Assembly: GCA_009841255.1 (NCBI GenBank)
Contig: VXMD01000013.1
Location: 43,431 to 107,430 of the forward strand
Source of the DNA: Candidatus Poribacteria bacterium
GTDB lineage: Bacteria > Poribacteria > WGA-4E > WGA-3G
Reading direction: 5' to 3'
DNA length: 64,000 nucleotides
The notes below the pieces were generated by a model, which was given only the letters and a program-made list of their open reading frames with translations, made no database searches and was not told where the DNA came from. This document shows, piece by piece, positions 45,574-53,905 of the stretch; position 1 is the stretch's first letter, and each line of letters starts with the position of its first letter. The position numbers were made by a program, and so were the translations under genes.

Positions 45574-45602
45574 TTGCCTTTTTTGGGAAAATGTTACATA
45601 CT
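45574..45602 (+). promoter_or_regulatory. Promoter of HAF propeller gene 1, duplicated before gene 2
   Basis: TTGCCT (45574-45579), 17 nt, CATACT (45597-45602), inside a block of about 40 nt that recurs before the next HAF gene. Gives a leader of about 150 nt. Confidence 0.5.
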
Positions 45603-45758
45603 TTTTAGGATGCCTAAATGTATCAGGACACCCGGTTCTCGCTTTTAGCGTATTATTCTAACTTGCGATACTTCAAATACAAGCGTCATCCCGCAAGACA
45701 GGGTATCTGACATATTGTTTTTTATTTTTGAAGAAAATACTTTAGAAAGGCTTGTGTT

Positions 45759-48413
45759 ATGTACACTCATATTAAAACCCACTTTTTATTTTACACGTTT
45801 ACGTTGTTCGTATGCCTCAACGCCTTTTTCATAGGGAACACTGCTGCACAAGGCAGCTCCAACTATACCTTTGAGACGATTGACGTTGAGGGTGTAGAGT
45901 TCTTAGCGGTGACGGCAAGTAGCGACTTTGAGGACTACGCTGGCAACACCCCGAGTGCCAATGGTGAAAAAATGGTTGCCTTTACGCTCATTGACGGTGT
46001 TTTTGAGACCCACGATTTCCCTGGCGCGAAAAATACCTATTTCTATGCGCTCGGTAATAATGGACTCGCTGCGGGGCACTACGAGGATAGCGATGGTCTT
46101 TTCCACGGTGTCATCTTAGAGAATGGTGAGTTGCGGGAATACAACTTCCCGGATTCTGTTGAAACGGAGATCTATGGATATAGTGATTCAACCGGGGTGC
46201 TGACGGGTAATTTTACAGATGCGTCCGGCATTCGTCGTGGGTTCTCAGGGGAGACAATAGTTGAGTTCCCTGGGGCGTCGGAAACTTATGCCGATTTTGT
46301 AAGCGGGTTAGGCAATATCGTGGGCAGTTACGTAGATACTGAAGGCGCATATCATGCATACCTGCGTGGACCTGGAGGTAGTTTTGCAACTCTGGGTATT
46401 CCAGAAATACCAAATATGGAATACTTTTTTCTGCACGGTATCAACGATGCCCTGGTTGCCGTTGGCAGAGCGAAAGCAGCGGATGGTGTCCCGCTGACCT
46501 TTGTCGGCAATCCCGTTGCTCTACAAGAATTTAAGATTCCGGGCGCCGTTAGCACAGAAGGTTGGAATATCAATCAAGATAGTTCTGTCGTCGGCCACTA
46601 TACTTCAGCCGATGGACGTACACATGGATTTATCGCCAGACCCTTACAGCCGACTGCTGTGCGACCACCTCCTAAGCTCAGCTATACTTTTGAGAGTATT
46701 GATGTTCCCAGTGTAGATTTTTTAGCGGTGACGGCGAGTAGCGACTTTGAGGATTACGCAGGCAACATGCGGGGTCCTGATGGTGAAAAAGATGTCGCCT
46801 TTACGCTGATTGATGGCGTTTTTACGACCTACGATTTTCCCGGCTCGCAAGGCACCTATTTCTATGCGCTAGGTAATGATGGAATAGCTGCGGGGCACTA
46901 CGAGGATAGCGACGGTCTTTTTCACGGTGTCATCTTAGAGAATGGTGAGTTGCGGGAATACAACTTCCCAGATGCCGTCGAAACGGAGATCTACGGGTAT
47001 AGTGATTCGACAGGAGCACTGACGGGTAGTTTTGTAGATACTGCTGGTGTTCGCCGCGGGTTTTCAGGAGACACAATAGTCGAGTCTCCTGGATCATTGA
47101 CAACATACGCCGATTTTGTGAGTTGGACAGGCCATATCGTGGGTAGTTACGTGGATGCTGATGGTGTATATCATGCCTACATGCGTAGTTCGGTGGGTAG
47201 ATTTCTATCTATCGACCTTCCAAACGCACTAAATCTGGAATACTTTTTTCTTCACGGTCTCAACAGGACAAGGACTGTCGTTGGACGGGCGAAAGCGGTG
47301 GGTGATGTCCCGCGCACCTATGTCGGCAGCCCCCTCAACCTACAAGAATTGCAGGTTCCGGGTGCTGTTAGCACAGAGGGCTGGAATATCAATGAGGACG
47401 GTTCTGTCGTCGGGCACTATGACTCAGCCGATGGGCGTAGACACGGATTCATCGCCAGGCTCGTTCCCAAAGCAGAGGGCGATCATTTTGGCAACACCTA
47501 CACTGTCACACTCTCTAAAGGGTTGAACATGCTATCTGTGCCGTTGGCATCCCCAGCACCGATGACTGCCAAGGCACTTTTAGCGATGACAGGCGCAACG
47601 ACCGTCATCCGACTTGATGCGTCAAACCAGCGGTTCATCGCATGGACGCCAGGCGCACCCAATGATGGGTTCCCGATTGAGGGTGGACACGGCTATATCG
47701 TCAATGTCCCAAAAACTCGTAACTTCGCCTTCATTGGCGCACCGTGGACAGATCCAACAGACCAAACGGAAGATGTTGCTGCAGCGTCCCCCGCCATATC
47801 CACGAAGCTGCCACAGCAAACGTGGGCATTCGTTGTCAGTGGGCATTTGGAAGGTAAACCAACTTTTGATGGCTATCAAGTTATCGTCCGTAACCTGAGA
47901 ACAGACAGCGTGATCACCGCCTCAGTGGACGGTGGTTATTTCGCCGCCGCAACCGCCGATTTGGCGCGGCGGAGCGTCGTTGAAGTTGGGGATGTGATTG
48001 AGTTACGCGTCATCGGTCCGAGTGGAAATGCGGAGTTACAACCGGTTACTTACAAAGTAACCCCTGAGCATCTGGCGAACGCCGTCTTGTCTGTCAGGCT
48101 TGATGGTATCGGTAAACCTGAGCAGAATCTTCTGTTGCAGAACTATCCGAATCCGTTCAATCCCGAGACGTGGATACCGTATCAACTCTCGGAAGACAGC
48201 CCGGTATCGATCTCCATTTATGATACAACGGGTCGTTTAGTTCGGACGCTTTCGTTGGGTTTGCAATCCGCAGGGTTTTACAATAGCCAGGGACGTGCGG
48301 CGTATTGGGATGGACGCAATGCGCTCGGAGAACGCGTTGCGAGTGGTATCTATTTTTACCAGTTGACAACCCCCACCTTCCAGCAGACACGACGGCTCGT
48401 CATTGTAAAGTAG
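45759..48413 (+). CDS. Secreted HAF-repeat propeller protein with FlgD/Por-type sorting tail (copy 1)
   Basis: 884 aa. Signal peptide ('FYTFTLFVCLNAFFIGNTAA'); two homologous HAF-type domains (about 30-300 and 305-575) built from repeats such as 'GNNGLAAGHYEDSDGLFHGV' and 'SVVGHYTSADGRTHGFIAR'; a conserved central domain ('VTLSKGLNMLSVPLA', 'GHGYIVNVPKTRNFAFIG'); and a C-terminal beta-sandwich containing 'NYPNPFNPETWIPYQL' and 'GRLVRTLSLGLQSAGFY', as in type IX-like sorting or FlgD-Ig tails. Likely secreted and retained at the surface. AAGG lies 8 nt before the ATG. Confidence 0.88.
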   Translation: MYTHIKTHFLFYTFTLFVCLNAFFIGNTAAQGSSNYTFETIDVEGVEFLAVTASSDFEDYAGNTPSANGEKMVAFTLIDGVFETHDFPGAKNTYFYALGNNGLAAGHYEDSDGLFHGVILENGELREYNFPDSVETEIYGYSDSTGVLTGNFTDASGIRRGFSGETIVEFPGASETYADFVSGLGNIVGSYVDTEGAYHAYLRGPGGSFATLGIPEIPNMEYFFLHGINDALVAVGRAKAADGVPLTFVGNPVALQEFKIPGAVSTEGWNINQDSSVVGHYTSADGRTHGFIARPLQPTAVRPPPKLSYTFESIDVPSVDFLAVTASSDFEDYAGNMRGPDGEKDVAFTLIDGVFTTYDFPGSQGTYFYALGNDGIAAGHYEDSDGLFHGVILENGELREYNFPDAVETEIYGYSDSTGALTGSFVDTAGVRRGFSGDTIVESPGSLTTYADFVSWTGHIVGSYVDADGVYHAYMRSSVGRFLSIDLPNALNLEYFFLHGLNRTRTVVGRAKAVGDVPRTYVGSPLNLQELQVPGAVSTEGWNINEDGSVVGHYDSADGRRHGFIARLVPKAEGDHFGNTYTVTLSKGLNMLSVPLASPAPMTAKALLAMTGATTVIRLDASNQRFIAWTPGAPNDGFPIEGGHGYIVNVPKTRNFAFIGAPWTDPTDQTEDVAAASPAISTKLPQQTWAFVVSGHLEGKPTFDGYQVIVRNLRTDSVITASVDGGYFAAATADLARRSVVEVGDVIELRVIGPSGNAELQPVTYKVTPEHLANAVLSVRLDGIGKPEQNLLLQNYPNPFNPETWIPYQLSEDSPVSISIYDTTGRLVRTLSLGLQSAGFYNSQGRAAYWDGRNALGERVASGIYFYQLTTPTFQQTRRLVIVK
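48029..48313 (+). repeat. 285-nt tract identical to 51018-51302
   Basis: Compared by eye over all 285 nt, this part of copy 1 and 51018-51302 of copy 2 show no difference, while the flanking coding sequence differs at many positions, including the first base on either side. It encodes the sorting-tail start. See the finding on gene conversion. Confidence 0.85.
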
Positions 48414-48442
48414 GGCAATCGTATAAAACTTACACCCTTCCC

Positions 48443-48475
48443 TGGGTAGGTGCGGTTTGAAGCGACACCTACCCA
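48443..48475. repeat. Hairpin after HAF gene 1 (GTAGG-type palindrome)
   Basis: TGGGTAGGTG (48443-48452) and CACCTACCCA (48466-48475) form a perfect 10-bp stem with a 13-nt loop, 30 nt after the stop. No T run follows, so it is a weak terminator candidate. Its stem resembles the palindromes at 51491 and 19465. Confidence 0.55.
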
Positions 48476-48487
48476 TTGAGATTTTCC

Positions 48488-48516
48488 TTACCTTTTTTGG
48501 TAAAATGTTGCATACT
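48488..48516 (+). promoter_or_regulatory. Promoter of HAF propeller gene 2
   Basis: TTACCT (48488-48493), 17 nt, CATACT (48511-48516), in a block almost the same as that at 45564-45606. Conservation of both hexamers and their spacing in the two copies supports a real promoter. Leader about 195 nt. Confidence 0.5.
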
Positions 48517-48717
48517 TTCTCACAGTGTTTTTGAATGTCCCAAGATAGCCTGTCCTTATGTTACATTACCAAAACACGTATTCCAGTAGAAGCGATCTCC
48601 GCATCGCGGCACCCAGCAGAAATCGGTAGAAAACTGAAGACTGAATGGCTCTGGGACTGGTGCTTGGTATACTGTTTTTTTATCCTTGAGACTTATACTT
48701 TAAGAAAGGGTTTCGTT

Positions 48718-51402
48718 ATGCACACGCATCTAAAAACCAACTTTTTGTTTTACACGTTCACGTTGTTAATGTGTTTTAATTCCTTTTTCCTAATTACTAC
48801 ACCTGCGCAGGTGGTCGAATCCGTCAGCGACAACTATACTTTTGAGACGATTGACGTTGAGGGCGTAGAGTTCTTAGCATTGACGGCGAGTAGCGATTTT
48901 GAGGATTACGCGGGTTACACGAAAAGTGCTGATGGAGAAAAAGATGTCGCCTTTACGCTGATTGATGGCGTTTTCACGACCTATGATTTCCCGGACGCAC
49001 AAAATACGTATTTCTTTGCGCTGGGTAATAATGGGAACGCCGCCGGACACTACGAGGATAGCGAAGGACTGTTCCACGGTGTGGTCTTAGAAGACGGCGA
49101 GTTGCGGCGATACGATTTTCCGGGTGCCGTCGAAACGGAAATATACGGTATCAGTGATACGACGGGTGCCCTGACGGGTAATTTTATAGACGCTGAAGGG
49201 GTGCACCGCGGGTTCTCAGGAGACGAAATCATTGAGGTTCCCGGGGCTTCCGAAACATTCGCCGATTTTGTGAACTCAAGCGGTGGGATGGTCGGCAGCT
49301 ACGTAGACGCTGACGGTCTATATCACCCTTATGTGCGTACCCCGAATGGTAGGTTTGTTCCCCTTGACCTTCCAGGATCACCAAATCTGGAATACTTTTT
49401 TGTGCACGGTATCAATGATGCCAGGGTTGTCGTTGCCCGAACCAAACCGGTAGATAGTCTCCCGGGCACGCTCGTCGGCACATTCCAGGAGGGACTCAAG
49501 AGATTTAAAGTTCCAGACAGCGTTAGCACCGAGGGCTACAATATCAATCAGGACGGTTCGATCGTAGGGCACTATGACTCAGCGGATGGACGTAGACACG
49601 GCTTTATCGCCAGGCCCATAACGGGCACCGCTGCACCCGTCGAGGATCAACCCGTTCCCACGCCTGCCGATCTTAACTATACCTTCGAGAGTATCGCTGT
49701 TCCGGGTGTAGACTTTTTGGCATTGACGGCGAGTAGCGATTTTGAGGATTACGCAGGTTACACGAAAAGTGCTGATGGTGAAAAAGATGTCGCCTTTACG
49801 TTGATTGATGGCGTTTTTATGACCTACGATTTCCCCGGTTCACAGCACACCTATTTCTTTGCCCTCGGTAATGATGGGCAAGCTGCCGGACACTACCAAG
49901 ACAGCGAAGGGCTCTACCACGGTGTCGTCTTAGAAAATGGCGAGTTGCGGGAATACAACTTCCAGGACGCCGTCGAAACGGAAATATACGGTATCAGTGA
50001 TGCGACGGGTGCCCTGACGGGTAATTTTATAGATGCTGAAGGGATTCGCCGTGGATTCACCGGGGACGAAATCGTTGAGGCACCCGGGGCACCAGAAACT
50101 TATGCCGATTTCGTGAACGCGAGCGGTCGTATCGTAGGTAGCTACGTAGATGCTGACGGGGTATATCATCCATACGTCCGTAATCCGAATAAGAGATTTA
50201 TATCTCTTGACCTTCCAGAAGCAGCACGGTTTGAATACTTTTTTGTGCACGGTATCAACGATGTAGGGGTTCTCGTTGGCAGATCCAAACGAGTCGGTGG
50301 TGTCCCGCTCACCTCGGTCGGTTCACTCCAGCATGGACTCAAGGTATTGAAGGTTCCGGGTAGCGTCAGCACGGAGGGTTGGAATATCAATCAGGACGGC
50401 TCTATCGTCGGACACTATGACTCAGCGGACGGGCGTAGACACGGGTTTATCGCAAGACTCGTTGATGCGGCAGAGAGCCGTCATTTTGGCAACACTTACA
50501 CCGTTACGCTGTCTAAAGGTTTGAACATGCTATCTCTGCCATTGGCACCTGCAACACCGATGACTGCCAAGAGCCTTGTCGCGATGGCAGGTGCGACAAC
50601 CCTCATCAGGTTTGACGCACCAAACCAGAAATTCGTGGCGTGGACCCCAGACGCACCCAATGCCGGGTTCTCCATTGAAGGTGGCCAAGGCTATATCGTC
50701 AATGTCCCAAAAACTCGCAACTTCGCCTTCGTCGGCGCACCCTGGACAGATCCAACCGAAGCGGCTGCGGCAGCACCACTTGCTGTATCCACGGAGACAC
50801 CGCAGGAAGCATGGGCATTCGTTGTCAGTGGGAATTTGAAAGGCGAACCGGCGTTTGATGGCTATCAGGTCATCGTGCGTAACCTGAGAACAGGCGGCGT
50901 GATTACCGCCTCAGTGGAGGGTGATTATTTCGCCGCCGCAACCGCCGACTTAGCGCGACGAAGCGTCGTCGAAGTTGGAGATGTCATTGAATTGCGCGTC
51001 ATCGGTCCGAGTGGAACTGCGGAGTTACAACCGGTTACTTACAAAGTAACCCCTGAGCATCTGGCGAACGCCGTCTTGTCTGTCAGGCTTGATGGTATCG
51101 GTAAACCTGAGCAGAATCTTCTGTTGCAGAACTATCCGAATCCGTTCAATCCCGAGACGTGGATACCGTATCAACTCTCGGAAGACAGCCCGGTATCGAT
51201 CTCCATTTATGATACAACGGGTCGTTTAGTTCGGACGCTTTCGTTGGGTTTGCAATCCGCAGGGTTTTACAATAGCCAGGGACGTGCGGCGTATTGGGAT
51301 GGGCGTAATGCCGTTGGGGAGCGCGTTGCGAGTGGTATCTATTTTTACCAGTTGACGACGCCATCCTTCCAGCAAACCCGGCGACTCGTTATTGTGAAGT
51401 AA
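48718..51402 (+). CDS. Secreted HAF-repeat propeller protein with FlgD/Por-type sorting tail (copy 2)
   Basis: 894 aa from ATG 48718, which like copy 1 follows 'AAGAAAGGG' and a signal peptide ('FYTFTLLMCFNSFFLITTPA'); the open frame begins 183 nt earlier but that part resembles the non-coding leader of copy 1. Two HAF domains, the same central domain and the same sorting tail as copy 1. Repeats include 'TYFFALGNNGNAAGHYEDSE' and 'GNFIDAEGVHRGFSGDEIIE'. Adjacent tandem copy with a homogenised 3' end. Ligand unknown. Confidence 0.87.
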   Translation: MHTHLKTNFLFYTFTLLMCFNSFFLITTPAQVVESVSDNYTFETIDVEGVEFLALTASSDFEDYAGYTKSADGEKDVAFTLIDGVFTTYDFPDAQNTYFFALGNNGNAAGHYEDSEGLFHGVVLEDGELRRYDFPGAVETEIYGISDTTGALTGNFIDAEGVHRGFSGDEIIEVPGASETFADFVNSSGGMVGSYVDADGLYHPYVRTPNGRFVPLDLPGSPNLEYFFVHGINDARVVVARTKPVDSLPGTLVGTFQEGLKRFKVPDSVSTEGYNINQDGSIVGHYDSADGRRHGFIARPITGTAAPVEDQPVPTPADLNYTFESIAVPGVDFLALTASSDFEDYAGYTKSADGEKDVAFTLIDGVFMTYDFPGSQHTYFFALGNDGQAAGHYQDSEGLYHGVVLENGELREYNFQDAVETEIYGISDATGALTGNFIDAEGIRRGFTGDEIVEAPGAPETYADFVNASGRIVGSYVDADGVYHPYVRNPNKRFISLDLPEAARFEYFFVHGINDVGVLVGRSKRVGGVPLTSVGSLQHGLKVLKVPGSVSTEGWNINQDGSIVGHYDSADGRRHGFIARLVDAAESRHFGNTYTVTLSKGLNMLSLPLAPATPMTAKSLVAMAGATTLIRFDAPNQKFVAWTPDAPNAGFSIEGGQGYIVNVPKTRNFAFVGAPWTDPTEAAAAAPLAVSTETPQEAWAFVVSGNLKGEPAFDGYQVIVRNLRTGGVITASVEGDYFAAATADLARRSVVEVGDVIELRVIGPSGTAELQPVTYKVTPEHLANAVLSVRLDGIGKPEQNLLLQNYPNPFNPETWIPYQLSEDSPVSISIYDTTGRLVRTLSLGLQSAGFYNSQGRAAYWDGRNAVGERVASGIYFYQLTTPSFQQTRRLVIVK
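51018..51302 (+). repeat. 285-nt tract identical to 48029-48313
   Basis: Second copy of the shared tract in the sorting-tail region of HAF gene 2. Confidence 0.85.
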
Positions 51403-51490
51403 AGTTAATCCGTATAGAACAGACAGGTGTCGCGGTTACGCTATCGGTGTAACTGTGACATTCCTTGAATCTAAAAAGGTTCTTGTTTAA

Positions 51491-51525
51491 GGTAGGCGCG
51501 GTTTCAAACCGCGCCTACCTTTTTT
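51491..51525. terminator. GC-rich palindrome followed by T6, probable terminator
   Basis: GGTAGGCGCGGTTT and its exact complement (51491-51504 and 51506-51519) form a 14-bp stem around one base, followed by TTTTTT. It lies 88 nt past HAF gene 2. The sequence family GTAGG-GG-TT/AA-CC-CCTAC is dispersed in the window. A partial relative is at about 51660-51686. The rest of 51403-51749 holds no gene. Confidence 0.6.
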
Positions 51526-51749
51526 GGGCTTGCGGATGCGTAAATCCTAACCCACCGAATTGCCCCCTTGTTCTAAACAATAATCTGCTTATCCTTTAGA
51601 TAGGATCATTTAGTTTTAAGAAATTATCGGATTCTCCACCTTTTTTGGACGTATCCGGTGAGGTTAGAAACCGCACCTACCGGGTTTGGGATGAAAACTG
51701 AACCGAAAGATGGAAAACTGAATAGCCCTGATCCTTTAGAAATAAACAG

Positions 51750-51778
51750 TAGTCAATATCACAGAAAAGTGCTATAAT
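51750..51778 (+). promoter_or_regulatory. Promoter of HAF gene 3
   Basis: TAGTCA (51750-51755), 17 nt, TATAAT (51773-51778), about 90 nt before the ATG at 51875. Confidence 0.55.
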
Positions 51779-51874
51779 ATCCAGAAAGGAGTCCCTTTGG
51801 TATCGGTTTGGATAGTTCATTTAAACAAAACCGTTTACCGACGGTTTCCGAACGCACATGAAAAAAGGATAGCT

Positions 51875-53692
51875 ATGAATCAAAAAATAAAAACAAAGCT
51901 TCCGTTGTTTATATGTCTAATTGTCTGTTTCACGGGATATGCCCTTGCACAGGTTGAAACCGAAACACCGATTGCTGATTATACCTTTGAGACGATTGAA
52001 GTTGAGGGTGTCGATTTTTTGGAAGTGGCAGCAAGCAACGACTTCGGCGATTACGCCGGGAACACCCGGAGCCCTGATGGCGAGAAGACCATCGGCTTCA
52101 CGTTGATAGACGGTGTATTTACAACGTACGATTTTCCAGGGTCCCTGAATACCTTTTTCTATGCACTCGACAACGCTGGAAAAGCAGCCGGACACTACAA
52201 AGATATAGATGGAGATTACCACGGTGTTATTTTGGAAGATGGCGAACTGCAGCGATACGATTTCCCGGGCGCAGCCGAAACCCATATCTACGGTCTCAGC
52301 GATGAAACAGGGGCACTGAGCGGTAACATTGTGGATGCAGCGGGCGTCACTCACGCTTTCTCAGGGGAGCTGATAATTACATTCCCTGGTGCAGTCAACA
52401 CTTATGGGGACTTTGTCAACGCCGCAGGCGCTGTCGTCGGTAGTTACATCGATGCCGATGGAAAGCCTCATGGGTTCATACGTAACCCCGACGGTAGTTT
52501 CACCACTATTGACCTTCCAGAGATGCCGAATCTTAAGTTCCTATTTGTGAACACTATCACTGATTTCGGTCTTATCGGCTTCAGAGCTAAAGCTGTAAAT
52601 GATATTCTGCGGTCCTATCTCCTCCTACCAGATGGCATTCTCTATGAAGTGCGGCGCCCAGGTAGTGTTAGCACCGTCGTTCGCAATGTTAATCAGGATG
52701 GGAGTATTATCGGCTATTATGACTTAACAGACGGTCGGAGATATGGTTTCGTCGGTAGACCTGCGACACCACTCTACACAAAAAAGTTTGGCAATATCTT
52801 CTCCATGCACCTCTCTAAAGGCTTGAATCTGCTGTCTGTGCCGTTGAAACCGACTGTCCAGATGACAGCACGCTCGCTTGCAGTAAAGACAGGCGCGACA
52901 GTCGTTGTTATGTTTGATGCCGCGAACCAACGGTTCGTTGGATGGACGCCGAACGCACCCGACGACGGATTTCCTATCGGAGGCGCAAAAGGGTATATCG
53001 CCAATCTACCAGAGTCCCGCGCGATCGTCTTTACCGGCACAAAATGGACGAATCAGACACAGGTCGCTGCAGCACCGGTTGCGATGCCTCTCGATCAGAC
53101 GTGGGCGTTTGTTGTCAGTGGGTATTTAGGGGGTACACAACACTTCAACGGGTATCTTGTCAGGATCCGAAACACACGGACGAACACTGTTATGACAACT
53201 CGTGTGCGTCGTAATTACTTCGCCGCTGCGACTGCCGATCTCAACTACCGTGGCGTTGTGGAAGTTGGGGACAGGTTGGAATTAACAGTGACAGACACAC
53301 ACGGAAACGCCGCCTCAGAAAAATTCAATTTCATTGTGAATCCTATGAATCTTGAAAATGCTGTTCTGAACGTGACGCTGGATGGCATTGGGACACCGAA
53401 ACAGAACCTCCTATTGCCGAACTACCCGAACCCCTTTAACCCTGAGACGTGGATTCCGTATCGTCTTTCAGAGGGCGGGCAGGTGTCTATGTCTATCTAT
53501 GATGCAAAAGGCAGGCTCATCCGAACGCTCTCACTCGGCTATCAGTCCGCAGGTTTCTATCAGGATCAAGGACGTGCGGCTTATTGGGATGGACGTAACG
53601 GCTTCGGCGAACCGGTTGCAAGTGGGATCTATTTCTATCAACTGACAACACCATCTTTCCAGCAAACCCGGCGGATGCTTATTTTGAAATAG
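51875..53692 (+). CDS. Secreted HAF-repeat propeller protein with FlgD/Por-type sorting tail (single-domain)
   Basis: 605 aa from ATG 51875 (AAGGAT upstream, signal peptide 'FICLIVCFTGYALA'); the longer frame to 51797 lacks both. Only one HAF domain (about 30-300; 'NAGKAAGHYKDIDGDYHGVI', 'IIGYYDLTDGRRYGFVGRP'), then the same central domain ('LSKGLNLLSVPLKPTVQM') and sorting tail ('NYPNPFNPETWIPYRLSEGG') as its neighbours but clearly diverged in sequence. The ancestor of the double-domain copies may have looked like this. Confidence 0.87.
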   Translation: MNQKIKTKLPLFICLIVCFTGYALAQVETETPIADYTFETIEVEGVDFLEVAASNDFGDYAGNTRSPDGEKTIGFTLIDGVFTTYDFPGSLNTFFYALDNAGKAAGHYKDIDGDYHGVILEDGELQRYDFPGAAETHIYGLSDETGALSGNIVDAAGVTHAFSGELIITFPGAVNTYGDFVNAAGAVVGSYIDADGKPHGFIRNPDGSFTTIDLPEMPNLKFLFVNTITDFGLIGFRAKAVNDILRSYLLLPDGILYEVRRPGSVSTVVRNVNQDGSIIGYYDLTDGRRYGFVGRPATPLYTKKFGNIFSMHLSKGLNLLSVPLKPTVQMTARSLAVKTGATVVVMFDAANQRFVGWTPNAPDDGFPIGGAKGYIANLPESRAIVFTGTKWTNQTQVAAAPVAMPLDQTWAFVVSGYLGGTQHFNGYLVRIRNTRTNTVMTTRVRRNYFAAATADLNYRGVVEVGDRLELTVTDTHGNAASEKFNFIVNPMNLENAVLNVTLDGIGTPKQNLLLPNYPNPFNPETWIPYRLSEGGQVSMSIYDAKGRLIRTLSLGYQSAGFYQDQGRAAYWDGRNGFGEPVASGIYFYQLTTPSFQQTRRMLILK

Positions 53693-53694
53693 TC

Positions 53695-53819
53695 AGGACT
53701 TACGCAAAGCGCACTAAATTGCGCTACTACAAACCGCGACCCTTTGGAGAAATGCTGATATTATAGGAAGTTTGTGTTCGTGGTAAGGAAACCCTTCATC
53801 GCCTGTCTGCGTAAGTCCT
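53695..53819. mobile_element. MITE-like element with 12-bp inverted ends
   Basis: 125 bp bounded by AGGACTTACGCA (53695-53706) and TGCGTAAGTCCT (53808-53819), a perfect 12-bp inverted repeat. No coding capacity. It begins two bases after the HAF gene 3 stop. A degenerate copy lies at 43251-43366. Ends of this kind suggest mobilisation by a transposase encoded elsewhere; target duplications are not evident. Confidence 0.65.
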
Positions 53820-53905
53820 AATGGGTAACACCTAAACATTGGCGGGCATACCGCTGGCAGGGTTTCCTTACCTCACCTTTTAGGTTTGTCAAACACACTT
53901 GAACA

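Noticed and set aside
48535-48717. Extended N-terminus of HAF gene 2
   Set aside because: The stretch resembles the non-coding leader of gene 1 and includes the promoter -10 vicinity. The ATG at 48718 has a signal peptide right behind it.
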